Source: Posidonia oceanica (Eukaryota > Streptophyta > Magnoliopsida > Alismatales > Posidoniaceae). From it: a stretch of 64,000 bases of DNA. Of the stretch, positions 54,990 to 64,000 are shown piece after piece (position 1 is the stretch's first letter; the number at the start of each line of letters is the position of its first letter). The stretch lies in NCBI GenBank assembly GCA_037176725.1, contig JAZBRS010000026.1, forward strand, positions 55,778,501 to 55,842,500. Reading direction: 5' to 3'. The notes under the pieces are model-generated. The model was not told where the DNA came from, did not search any database, and saw only the letters and a list, made by a program, of their open reading frames with translations. Made by a program: the position numbers and the translations under genes.

Positions 54990-56001
54990 CCACATCTTCC
55001 GCTTCGGCAAGGTAGAGCTGACCCCCACGCTGGAGGAAGTATGCCGGATTTGCGGCTTCTCCATGCTAATGGGGCCTACCGTTATTCATGAGGCAGGAAG
55101 GATACATTACAGCCCTGCAGCTGTTGACTGGGCTCCTAACTGAGGAGTGCCAGCAAAAGCTGATCTGCACCAGCAGACCTGAGCCCATGCTCAGCCTGGC
55201 ATACTTTGACGAGGTTGCCAAGAAGCGCACCGAGCTTGGAGATGAACTGTGGCTCTGGGGCTTCATTACTAACTTCTTGGGTGAGCTTGTATTCAGCCAC
55301 GGCCAGATGACGGTCGCGATCAAAGTCACCGAGATTGCACATGCCATGGTAACCCGGTTGATTGACCTAGCCCCGGTAGTTCTGGCAGAGACGTACCGCG
55401 GACTGGACAGCATCTCTTACCGCTGCCGCAACTTTCATGGTTGCGGGGCCTTAGTATAGGTCTGGCTAGTGGGACACTTGGGGGTGTACATCCTGCACCC
55501 GCAGAGGACAGCTTTTGAGACATATTGCAGCAGCGGCCATGCCAAGACAATCAAGAGTGTCCGCAAGGAGTATGAAAGGCTGGAAAAGCTAACGAATGAT
55601 ACGGTAACTTGGCGCATCATCCCGTCTGTGGCTGAACCCTTCACTGTTTTCTTCAGCGCCCGCGACAGGAGACTGGTTGTGTTGCTAGGATTTACAGGTG
55701 GCGTCAAGTACCACCCCATCTAGGTAATGCGGTAGTTCGGCTTCCAACAAGGTGCCTTTGTCAGTAGCATAGCCTTTGACCTCCTTCGACTCTACCTGCT
55801 GAACACAATTGCTACTACAGTGAGGTTGGCCAACCTCTTGCGCGATGGTGTGCAATCATCTGACATTGCAGCTGTAAAGGGCTCAAGTTGTACTCCAGAG
55901 TATCTGACTGAAGTGTAGGGGCTCTGGCCCATTAATGAGATCCCACCTGGTGCGCCACTATTCCCTGATTCCAGGAAGTCTAAGAAGCCTTGGACCAGTT
56001 A
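54990..56001 (+). pseudogene. DUF7745-like gene of element H, 3' fragment
   Basis: Continues at CACATCTTCCGCTTCGGCAAG (matching the VFRFNKTELTPTLEEV segment in A). Clear homology runs over 330 codons: LTGLLTEECQQKLICTSRPE, LAPVVLAETYRGLDSISYRC, WRIIPSVAEPF, the VMR-FGFQQGAF segment, and APLFPDSRKSKK before the final stop. Stops TAG at 55457-55459 and 55721-55723, another near 55733 and one near 55917; a small indel near 55090 shifts the frame. Most stops replace Gln codons. The gene is dead, but its length and order match element A, so the gene was part of the lineage before H and A separated. Confidence 0.9.
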
Positions 56002-56714
56002 GAGCACTCGTGCGGCTGTGTGTTTTATCCAAGTCTTGTTGTAGCTTGTTCCGCCCAGCTCTAGGCATGTAATCAAGACTTTATCAATGCAATGATGTTT
56101 TGTTGTGCCAATTCCTTGTATGTTGAGTTGCCTTCCATACATATCCTCGCACAACCTTGGCCTTGAGCTGCTTGTCCAGTTTGCAATCGGAGCGCTACTT
56201 CAATTTCATGCATCAAGCCCATCCGAACCATGAGGAGAGCACTATCAGAGCTTGACAGCTTGCAAGTACAGAAGCAACTGCAGGCAGTCTCAATGCCAAG
56301 AAAGGCTACAAGAAAGCCCTGCATTCCATCAAGATGCCAGAATCTCTGCAGACCAGCGCCGTCAAGTCGAGCAAAGCCACCGACCGGGCTGGTAGCCCTA
56401 ACTACTTGTTTGACAAGTGCGTTAGTTTTGTCTATGTTCATCGCTTCTCGATGCCAAGGGCGCTTCTGCTATCCCCTGGTATCATCCCTGATACCAGGGG
56501 CATCTTTTTTGCTGCCCTATGGTGTCACTCTCTTCCTATTGGTTTGTGAGTCGGCTTGTTTCCTTACTTTGAGGACAAGTCTCCCCTTTGCATGCCCTTT
56601 CGAGGTCATGTTTGCTCGCTTCCTTACTTTGAGGAACGAACGCCTTTGCATGCCCTTTCGAGGTCATGTTTGCTTGCGTGACCGTCCGCCGCTCAGCCCA
56701 CGACGGCTCTCGCA
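56002..56714 (+). other. 3' region of element H
   Basis: No gene. Contains the inverted repeat CCCCTGGTATC (56474-56484) with GATACCAGGGG (56491-56501), the same arms as in elements A and D, and at about 56550-56690 two copies of a ~65-bp repeat (TTCCTTACTTTGAGGA then TTTGCATGCCCTTTCGAGG). No polypurine tract or LTR in the orientation of H is recognisable, so its 3' end is lost or replaced. Confidence 0.7.
56474..56501. repeat. Inverted repeat CCCCTGGTATC/GATACCAGGGG (element H)
   Basis: Perfect 11-bp arms with a 6-base loop, in a copy whose genes are otherwise full of stops. The same arms occur at 24012-24038 and 63360-63386. Confidence 0.88.
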
Positions 56715-57990
56715 ATGTTGCCATAGCTCGCGATGCGATCGTGCCGTGAGAGAGAGGGGGAAGCCGCAGTCAGCAGTGAATCCAAGGAGAAACTTGACTC
56801 GAAAGCACTGGGAAAATGCAAATAAAATAAAGATAAGACAGAAGGGAGTCGCCACCTAGTCTATTATCGGGAAGACGAGGAAAACCAAGGAAAGCATAGA
56901 AAACATGCAGATGAATGCAATACTATGCAAAATGTATGACTTGTGCCAAGGACGAGGGCAAATGGTCATTGCAGGCCAAAGAAAGGGTACGGACTCTTAT
57001 TATGTGCAGGGAAGGTGTTAGGCACCCCCGACACGCCCGAGGAATCGGTCTTTCAAGGCTAGACGCTCGCATTTGCAGGAATTTCAGTAAATACTTGCCT
57101 TTTTACTATACACCTAGGGGGCAATAGATGCTATGCCATGCTATGAATGCTTTAATGCCTAAGTGCCTAAATGCCATGCATGGGAAATTAAACGTGCAGC
57201 CTATGAGCTCAGCAGCGTTGCCTGTGTTCCGAATCGGGTGAACCCTAGCTAGTGAGAACTCCAGGCAGTAAGCATCACAACCCTAAATGCAATGCAGGCG
57301 GTAAAACGAAACACCAATAAAACCACGCAGTGCAAGTCGACATGCAAAGGGGAAAGCAAACAAGGGCGGAAAAGCCAAATAACACCACACGATGCAAGAG
57401 TATGATGTAGCACTTCCGGTGTTCGGATCGTCCATGCACGATGCCAAAGCTCGCGTGCACTGATCGGAATCAGGTTCACTGTTAGTGGGGGTATCCGAGA
57501 AGGAAGACTTGACTCGAAAACACTGAAAAAAGGGGAAAAAGGAAAGACAAAACAAATCAGAGTCGCTACTGTGTCTATTAAGTCGGGAGACAAGGAAAAT
57601 CAAGGAAATGCGTGAATAAACATGCAAAACCAAGCAAAAGATGCAATGCAATGAAATGATATGCAATGAGATGCATTGATGTGACTCGTGCCTAGGATGA
57701 GGGCAATATAGTCATTACGGGCCATGAGAAAGGGCAGGGACACCTGTTATGTGCGGGGAAGGTGTTAGGCACCCCCGACACGCCTGAGAATCGGTCTTTC
57801 GAGGCTTACGCTCGCATACGTAGGGAAATGCATACTTTGAATGCCTAAGTGCCATGAATGCCTATTTGAATGCTCAAATGGGTGATCTAAGTGATAGAAG
57901 GCGGGCAAGGAATTAAACGTGCAATCTAAGTGCTCAGCAGCGCTGTCGGTGTTCCGAACCGAGCGAACCCTAGTCCGTGAGAATACCAGG
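56715..57990 (-). repeat. Two tandem decayed Ogre LTR-end fragments
   Basis: Fragment 1 (about 56715-57420) and fragment 2 (about 57430-57990) both carry the PBS-side end of an Ogre-type LTR in the same orientation as A, B and D: GAGTCGCCAC-like words, the conserved block (57006-57075 and 57753-57822) and TGTTCCGAA(T/C)CG followed by GTGAGAA. At both left junctions sequence like AGCTCGCGATGCGATCG, which lies about 1.2 kb inside the LTRs of A, is joined to the LTR-end region. Fragment 2 is cut at 57990 by element D. Confidence 0.75.
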
Positions 57991-60900
57991 TGTAGTAATC
58001 CCAATCGGAATCAGGCTTACTATTAGCGGCGATTGATCCGAGGAAGAGGCTCAACTCGAAAACACTTAAAATCGAGGAGAAAAGAGAAAGATAAGACAAA
58101 TCAGAGTCGCCACCATGTCTATTAACGGAAGACAAGGAAAATCGAGGGAAATGCATGGATTAACACGCAAAACCAAGCAAGAAATGCAAAGCAAAGCAAT
58201 GCAAAGGAAAACAAATGCAAATGAATGCAAATGAGACGACTCTAGCCTAGGATAAGGCGATATGGTCATTGCGGGCAAAAAGACAGGGCAAGGACTCCTG
58301 TTAGATGCGGGGAAGGTGTTAGGCACCCCCGACACGCCCGAGAATCGGTCTTTCTAGGCTTACGCTCGCATACGCAGGGAAATGCAGATCTGAATGCCTA
58401 TGTGCCTAAGAATGCCTAAATGAATGCTCAAGGTGTGCTCTAAGTGGAAGGATGCAAAGCAAGGAAGTAAACGTGCTGTCTAAGTGCTCAGCTACGCTGT
58501 CTGTGTTCCGAACCGGGCGAAACCTGGCTCGTGAGAACTCCAGGCAGTAAGCATCACAGCCCTATATGCAAATGCAAGCGAAAAAGCAAAGCGACGGTAA
58601 AACCATGCAGATGCAAGCGATGTGCAAGAGAAAACGGCGTAAAACACGCGAAACAAAGCAAGAAACGAGAGCAGCATGCAAAACGGTGCAAAAAGACAAG
58701 ACGGGCACGCAAAACGGTGCCAAAAACAAAGTGGGCACGCGAAACGGTGCCAAAAGCGAAGCGGGCATGCAAAACAGCGCAAAAGAGAAAGCAGGCACGC
58801 AAAACGGTGCCAAAACGAGAGCGGGCATACAAAACTGTGCCAAAACAAGGCGAGCGCGCAAAACGGCGCGAAAGACAAAGCAAGCACGCAAAACGGTGCC
58901 AAAACGAGAGCGGGCACGCAAAACGGTGCCAAAAGCAGCGAGATGAAACCTCGGAAAAGCCGTGCGAATGCTAATGCAGAGGAAGAGATTGGAAGCAGTA
59001 AAAGGAGAAGTAGAACAACGCATGTGTGAGAACAGGCGCTGTCTGGGGCCACACAGAGTAGGTGTGAAGACCTATAAAGGGGAGAGTGAGCAAACGGAGG
59101 GATTACCACTCCTTTGTGACCGTTTCCCACTAAACCGTTCCACGATCTGTCTCGCACGCTGCCCAGAGCTCGCGATGCGATCGGATCGTGGAAAAGGGGG
59201 AAGAAAGTCGCATTAAGTGATGAATCTAGGGAAAACAAAACACAAAACACCCAAGAGTACGCGAAACGGGGATCTGAGTTGATAGACTAGAAGAGGAGGC
59301 CCTATTCTACATGCCCAAAGGGACAGAAAGCGAAAACAAGGCAAAGAATGCAAACGGCGTGCAACGGAATGCAATGCAGGGGTTCAGGAGGACATACCTG
59401 GAAATCCGGGAGCTTGATCTGAAATCTGCTTGGTCCATGCTGAAGGGCGCTTCGCTGCGGTCGCTTGGGCAGCTTGTTTGAGTAGATCCAACGGCCGGAT
59501 TGGAAAATGGGCTGATTTCTGGACAGTGGGTGGCACAGGTGTTTGTAGTGTTGTTCTCGGTCTGTGGTGGGAGAGGAGGTTGATGGCCGGGTGCTTTGGG
59601 AAGGTGGTGGTTTGGTGATTATCTGGGTGGAGTTTGGAAGGAAGTAGTGAGCTGGAGTGAAAGGAATTGTGAAGGGAGTTGGGTTGGGTTTACAGTTGGA
59701 GTTTCAGGTGGTCAGGAGGTGATTTGGGTGGCGGAATGGCAGTGTGATGGTGAAGGAAGATGGCTGATTGCTGGGTGAGTTTGGGGGGACAATTGGGAGA
59801 AGAATGGAGACTGTGAAGGTTGCTGGATTTTAGGAAAAGAAGGAGAAGAATCTGCTGTTGATTTCAGAAGGGAAATGAGAGTGATTGGGTGTGGGGATGC
59901 TCTGGAATCGGTGGTCTCTCTCCGGGAAGCCAAGAACTCCCTCAGACACTCTCTTCTTGCTCTCTCTTTTCTGGAATTGGAGGGTGAAGAGGAGGAAGAA
60001 GGGAGGTCGCTCAGGTGGAGAAAGTTCGGGAATTCTTCTCTGGTTCTCTCTCTCTCAGGATGACAAAGCTCTCTCCTATGGGGAGGAAGAAGGAGCGGTT
60101 TTGTTCGAGCGGAAGCACTCGAATGCCACCGCAGGAGGCTGGCTTGGGAAGGCTGGTTGCAGGAGATTGGCAACAACGACAGGGCTGCTGGCAGCTGTGG
60201 CACAGAGCGATAGGCCGGCGAGAGGCACTGGCTAGGGGGTTGATGTGCCGAAAGGTGGAGCGAGGGCAGAGGAAGGGCTGCAACGGGCGGCCGGCTGTGA
60301 GAGAGCGAAGACCGAAAATGGCAGGTGGTTGCAGAAGGCAGCAGAGGTCGCAGAAGACAATAGAAGAGGTACTGTGCGGAGGGAAGGAGGAAGAAGAGAA
60401 CTGTGTCGTGGGCCGGGCCGCGAATTTGAAAAAAAAAAAAGAAAAAATAAAAGAGAAGGAGAGGAGCAGGCTGAAGGGCCCAGCAGAGAAAAGGGAAAGA
60501 AAATTGAGAAGAAAGAAAGAAAAAGAGGGAAAAGAGGAGAAATAAAATTAGGAAAAAATAAATTAAAAATAAGTAGAAATATTAGGGTGCTTGTGTTGTG
60601 AGTTAGGATTTTAATTAGATTTTTTAATGACTGTTTTGGGTTAAGTAGTGTGTTTTGGGCTTGATTAGGGTTTTAGGGTTTTGTCTTGTTCTTAATTTGT
60701 TTTCCACTTGATTAAATGTTTGTTAAATCTTTTTTAAATTGTTTTAAAAATTGTGTTTCCCTTGTTAGATACTTAGGACATTGATTAGGATTTTTTAGGA
60801 TTTATTTTCGTATTAATCAGGATTGGTTTTAGGTTTTTAAGTCTTAGTCTTCTTAGGGTTTTTTTTTTCTTTCTTAAGTCTTTTAAGTTATGCTTTGATT

Positions 60901-62053
60901 TTTATTTGTTGATTTTTCTTGAAGTTTTTTGTTAGATTTCTCTGGTTTGATGGGGTGCTTTTAAGTCTTTCAAATGTGTTTTTCTTTTCCCTTTTTTAAT
61001 TAAGTTTTTATGTTGTTCTTCTTATGTTTATTAGGTTAAGTCTTTTGCTTCTTTAATTACTTGTTTTAGTGTTTGATTTTTAATTCTTCTTTTTAGGGTT
61101 TGTTTTTTAATTCTTCTGATGGGGTTTTTACTTTTGGTGGGTTTTGATTTCATTTTAGTTTTTTTCTTGATTTTTCAGTGTTTTCTTTTGATTTGTTTTG
61201 CATTTTTTAGCTTACATGCTTGGTTTTCCTTTTAGCTTGATTTAGTTAAGTTTAGGTTTTTAATTGCTTGTTTAATGTTTTTTAATTGTTTTTCTTAGGG
61301 TTCTGATTTGTTTCTTTTATGTTTTGGGGTTTTACAGATTTCTAGGGGTTTTTATGGATTTTTGCAAAAGAGAGAAAAGGAAAAGAGAAGGAGGAAAGAA
61401 ATGGAAAAAAGAGGGAGATAAAAGGAAAAGAGATAGGTTGGAGGAAAATGATTTTTAAAATTCAGGGAAAATGCTAAAAATAAAATAAAAATAGGAATAA
61501 GATAGAGAAGGAATAGAAGTACAAAGGGGGCCCACAGCCAAGCCAAAAAGAGAACAAGAGGGTGATGAAAAGAGGGATGATAATCAGGAGAGAGAGAGAG
61601 GAGAGAGAAAACGATAATCCTGGAGTGAGAAAACGATAATTTGGGCAAATGAGAGGCTTAGAGGTCTTGGAATGGGATGAAAGTTGGTGAGTGTGTAGTC
61701 TAGGGTTTCTAGAGCTGGTTCTGAGGTTTTGGTTTAGTTCCAAGGAGGTTTTGGAGGGGTTTTAAGGTGTAGAAAAAGGAGAGTTTTACCTAGGTTTTCT
61801 AGGGTTTTTGGGAATGGTCTTGGTTTGAATTTCTGTGGGTTTTTGTGTAGGTTTGTTAAGTGGGTGTTGGTGGGTTTTCCTCTGGATTTTGGTCAGGTTT
61901 TGAGCTTGGGAAGAGGGGTAAAGGCTTAGGTCAAGTTTGGCTAGTTTTGAAGGGTAAAGAAGAGGGTTAGGGTTTGGTTTGGTTTGAGTTTAAGTCCAGC
62001 AGTCACTAGGAGGGCTCCAAATGGTCCAAGCCTGCCAAGATGGGGTGTCAACA
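57991..62053 (-). repeat. 3' LTR of element D (4,063 bp, internally deleted)
   Basis: TGTAGTAATCCC to GGTGTCAACA on the plus strand. It follows the LTRs of A until about 59503 and then jumps to sequence matching about 18786 of A, a loss of ~1.9 kb that includes the A-rich unique part and the start of the GC-rich core. Conserved block 58308-58377; ACGCAAAAC array 58625-58930; Pro/Ser-rich frame 60203-59712; T-rich U3 part 60590-61350. Confidence 0.9.
58625..58930. repeat. Intra-LTR ACGCAAAACGGTGCC array (element D)
   Basis: About ten units of 27-36 bp, more regular than in A and B. Most contain ACGCAAAACGGTGCCAAAA or a close variant. Confidence 0.78.
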
Positions 62054-62069
62054 GATGCCCCTCCCTGAG
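62054..62069 (-). other. Polypurine tract of element D
   Basis: Minus strand CTCAGGGAGGGGCATC, identical to that of element A. Confidence 0.85.
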
Positions 62070-62935
62070 CAAGGTCAAGCGGAGCGAGGCCGCTGCTCAG
62101 GGTTGACAAGACACCCCATCTGATCGGCGGAAGCAGCGGTTTGCTATGGGCGTGAGCTACTTATTCGGCGGATGCACTGAAAATCGTAGCCCATTGCCGT
62201 AATGCAAAATGCAGGGTGCAGATGGATGATGCTAAGTGTGTAAATGCAAATGGTATGCTTATGCTAAAGCTTATTGCGCTGTACTCCTCTGGGGGAAAGC
62301 GAGATGGTGCATGCACGCGGGAGGGTGGAAAATGCAATGCAAGAGCAGAAAGTAAAGTGCTGAAAGTAAAGTGCTGAAAGGAAATTGCTGGAAGTAAAGT
62401 GCTTGTAAGGAAAGTGTTGGCTGTAAAGTTGCTGTAAAGAAAGTGCTGGATGTAAAGACTGAATGTAAAGGCTGAATGTAAAGGTGCTGGAAAGTAAAGA
62501 TGCTGGAAAGTAAAGATGCTGTGGATGTGCATGCGGTGGCGGGCGCAGGCCCGGGAAGGCGAAGTGCGGAAGTTGGTGTAAGGACCACAGAGGAGCAGCA
62601 GCGCAATAAGGTGCAATGTTATGCAATGTTATGCAGTGGAATGCAGGGTATAAACAGCGGAGCACCGGGCATACGGAACCAGGAAGACGATCCCAAGGCC
62701 GCATACTACTGCGAGTATCATCCAAAGCCGGCAAGCTGCGAAAGTCTTGCGGGTGCCGAGGATGATACCTTAGGCAATACACGAGCCAGGAGTTCGAATC
62801 CCAAGCACGCCATGTCCGTGCAATGATGAAATGCAATACTAGGACTGACTCTACAGAGGACACAAGGAAGCTATATGATGTTATGCAATGCGAATGCTGA
62901 TGATATGCAACAAAATGCTATTTACTCTACGATGA
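62070..62935 (-). other. 3' untranslated region of element D near the PPT
   Basis: The first ~140 bp are close to element A. At about 62340-62520 short GTAAAGTGCTGAAA-like repeats (about 12-20 bp, roughly ten copies) occur. The remainder is unique sequence without a supported gene. Confidence 0.65.
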
Positions 62936-62939
62936 AATG

Positions 62940-63300
62940 AGTGATAAGTTAACGGACCTATCACCAGATAGTTAGGGCTATCAGCCCGCTGAGGAGTTAA
63001 CGGACTCGTCACCGGATAGTTAGGGCTATCAACCCACTGATGAGGAGTTAACGGACTCATCGTCGGATAGTTAGGGCTATCAGCCCGAGTGAGGAGTTAA
63101 CGGACTCATCGCCGGATAGTTAGGGTTATCAGCCCGAGTGAGGAGTTAACGGACTCATCACTGGATAGTTAGGGCTATCAGCCCGAATGAGGAGTTAACG
63201 GACTCACCGCCGGATATTTTAGGGCTATCAGCCCGAGTGAGGGTGGAAAGGGGGCGGGATACCGAGCCAGGCAGAGGCCCAGAGATGCTCCCGCGACAGT
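62940..63300. repeat. Hairpin-unit array in the 3' region of element D
   Basis: Six units of type GATAGTTAGGGCTATCAGCCC (first at 62967-62987) alternate with GAGTTAACGGACTC hairpins (GAGT with ACTC) and GATAAGTTAACGGACCTATC. In the first unit GATAG pairs with CTATC while GGG in the loop matches CCC after the second arm, the same interleaved plan as at 21906-22970 with different bases. Confidence 0.83.
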
Positions 63301-63715
63301 TGGGGATGTCAGCCCAAACGAGGATGGAAATGGGATACCGAGGGGCAGCAAACAAGATGCCCCTGGTATCAGGATGATACCAGGGGACAGCCGAAGCACT
63401 CCTGGCACCGAAATGCGATGATGGATAGATGAATGGATGATAGGTTGACGAACCTATCGCCGGGCAGTTAGGGGTGCCAGCCCGATCGGGTGAGGGGGAC
63501 GATACCATAGGGCAGCCGAAAAAGATGCCCCTGGAATCAGAATGATACCAGGGGACAGCCGAGGCGCCCCTGGCACCAGAATGCAAGGGTGGGTGAACAG
63601 GCGGATGGATGATAGGTTGACGAACCCATCGCCGAGCAGTTAGGGGTGCCAGCCCGAGGATGATAGGTTAACGGACCTATCGCCGAGCAGTTAGGGTTGC
63701 CAGCCCGAATGCAAA
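63300..63715. repeat. Inverted repeats and hairpin units (element D)
   Basis: CCCCTGGTATC (63360-63370) with GATACCAGGGG (63376-63386); a second copy at about 63528-63554 has one arm mismatch. Units GGCAGTTAGGGGTGCCAGCCC and GACAGTTGGGGATGTCAGCCCA show matched arms (GGCA/TGCC, GACA/TGTC), and GATAGGTTAACGGACCTATC is a near-perfect hairpin. Confidence 0.82.
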
Positions 63716-64000
63716 GAATGAGGGATGCAAATGGATTCATAGAAAACGGGAAACCCCCCTTGGTGGGTGTGCAATGGTCTCAGCGCGGGCATGCTTCGTA
63801 GCATCACGAGGTGACAAACGAGGGACATGCCGGTCATCAAGGACCTACCCAACGCGGTGGGTGGCAAAACTTTGAAAAACGCGGAGCCTCTGAGCGAGGT
63901 CAGGCAAAAGTGCTCATCCTTGACTCCGATTTTCGAAAATAGAGAGAAGAGAAGGTAAGTATATTATAGCATGCATTTTTTGGTGGCTTTGGACTCAAAG
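63716..64000 (-). other. End of window, element D 3' untranslated region
   Basis: No gene or repeat that I can support. By analogy with element A, the DUF7745-like gene would be expected to begin within a few hundred bases to the right. Confidence 0.5.

Larger units (their letters stand above)
57991..64000 (-). mobile_element. Element D: 3' part of an Ogre/Tat-like element
   Basis: 3' LTR (57991-62053), PPT (62054-62069) and 1.9 kb of 3' untranslated region on the minus strand; the coding part is off the right edge. It is inserted in an older LTR fragment after ACCAGG (57985-57990), so CCAGG is the expected target duplication. Confidence 0.88.

Noticed and set aside
56002..56859. 209-codon frame starting at 56230 as a host gene
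   Set aside because: It runs from the 3' region of H across the inverted repeat and the ~65-bp tandem repeat into an LTR fragment, so it joins unrelated pieces.
62780..62815. tRNA-like B box (GAGTTCGAATCCC) suggesting a tRNA gene or SINE
   Set aside because: The T-arm stem does not pair well, no A box or acceptor stem is visible upstream, and no SINE tail is present.

Overview
This window is plant nuclear repeat DNA, most likely angiosperm. It consists almost entirely of nested LTR retrotransposons, and I see no host gene, rRNA or tRNA gene. The plant assignment rests on two lineages: giant Ty3/gypsy elements of the Tat/Ogre type (second archaeal-type RNase H after the RT-RNase H, tRNA-Arg-type primer binding site, 4-6 kb LTRs starting TGTTGACACC) and a Tekay/Del-like chromovirus (integrase followed by a chromodomain, tRNA-iMet primer site). 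I cannot name the species.

Layout, left to right. (B) 1-13963, minus strand: right part of an Ogre-like element with integrase remnant, gag-protease frame, leader, PBS and a 5.85 kb 5' LTR; about 2.7 kb with RT and both RNases H is deleted and the 3' LTR lies off the left edge. (H, part 1) 13964-15374, plus strand: decayed pol of an older Ogre-like element. (A) 15375-43386, minus strand: a complete 28.0 kb Ogre-like element with two ~5.99 kb LTRs, flanked by the direct repeat GTTGC (15370-15374 and 43387-43391). (H, part 2) 43387-45926: rest of H pol, a spacer, and the start of a DUF7745/plant-mobile-domain-like gene. (C) 45927-54989, plus strand: a decayed Tekay/Del-like element with 2.1 kb LTRs, inserted in that gene. 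(H, part 3) 54990-~56715: rest of the gene and its 3' region. 56715-57990: two tandem decayed Ogre LTR-end fragments. (D) 57991-64000, minus strand: 4.06 kb 3' LTR and 3' untranslated region of a further Ogre-like element running off the right edge.

Element A in its own sense (high to low coordinates): 5' LTR, PBS, 1.3 kb leader, gag, protease, RT-RNase H-aRNase H-integrase, a separate sense gene of unknown function, about 3 kb of structured tandem repeats, polypurine tract, 3' LTR. Pol and the extra gene are intact. Gag carries one stop and one frameshift, so this copy would probably need gag from a relative. Its LTRs differ by about 25 substitutions by eye (~0.4%), so it is young; those of C differ by about 4%.

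The most unusual feature is the 3' region shared by A, D and, in traces, H: arrays of short units in which two complementary pairings interleave (order a-b-a'-b', pseudoknot topology), with compensating base changes in both pairings. Longer inverted repeats nearby also show compensating changes. This suggests selection for nucleic-acid structure in the 3' part of the transcript, although array homogenisation limits the number of independent events.
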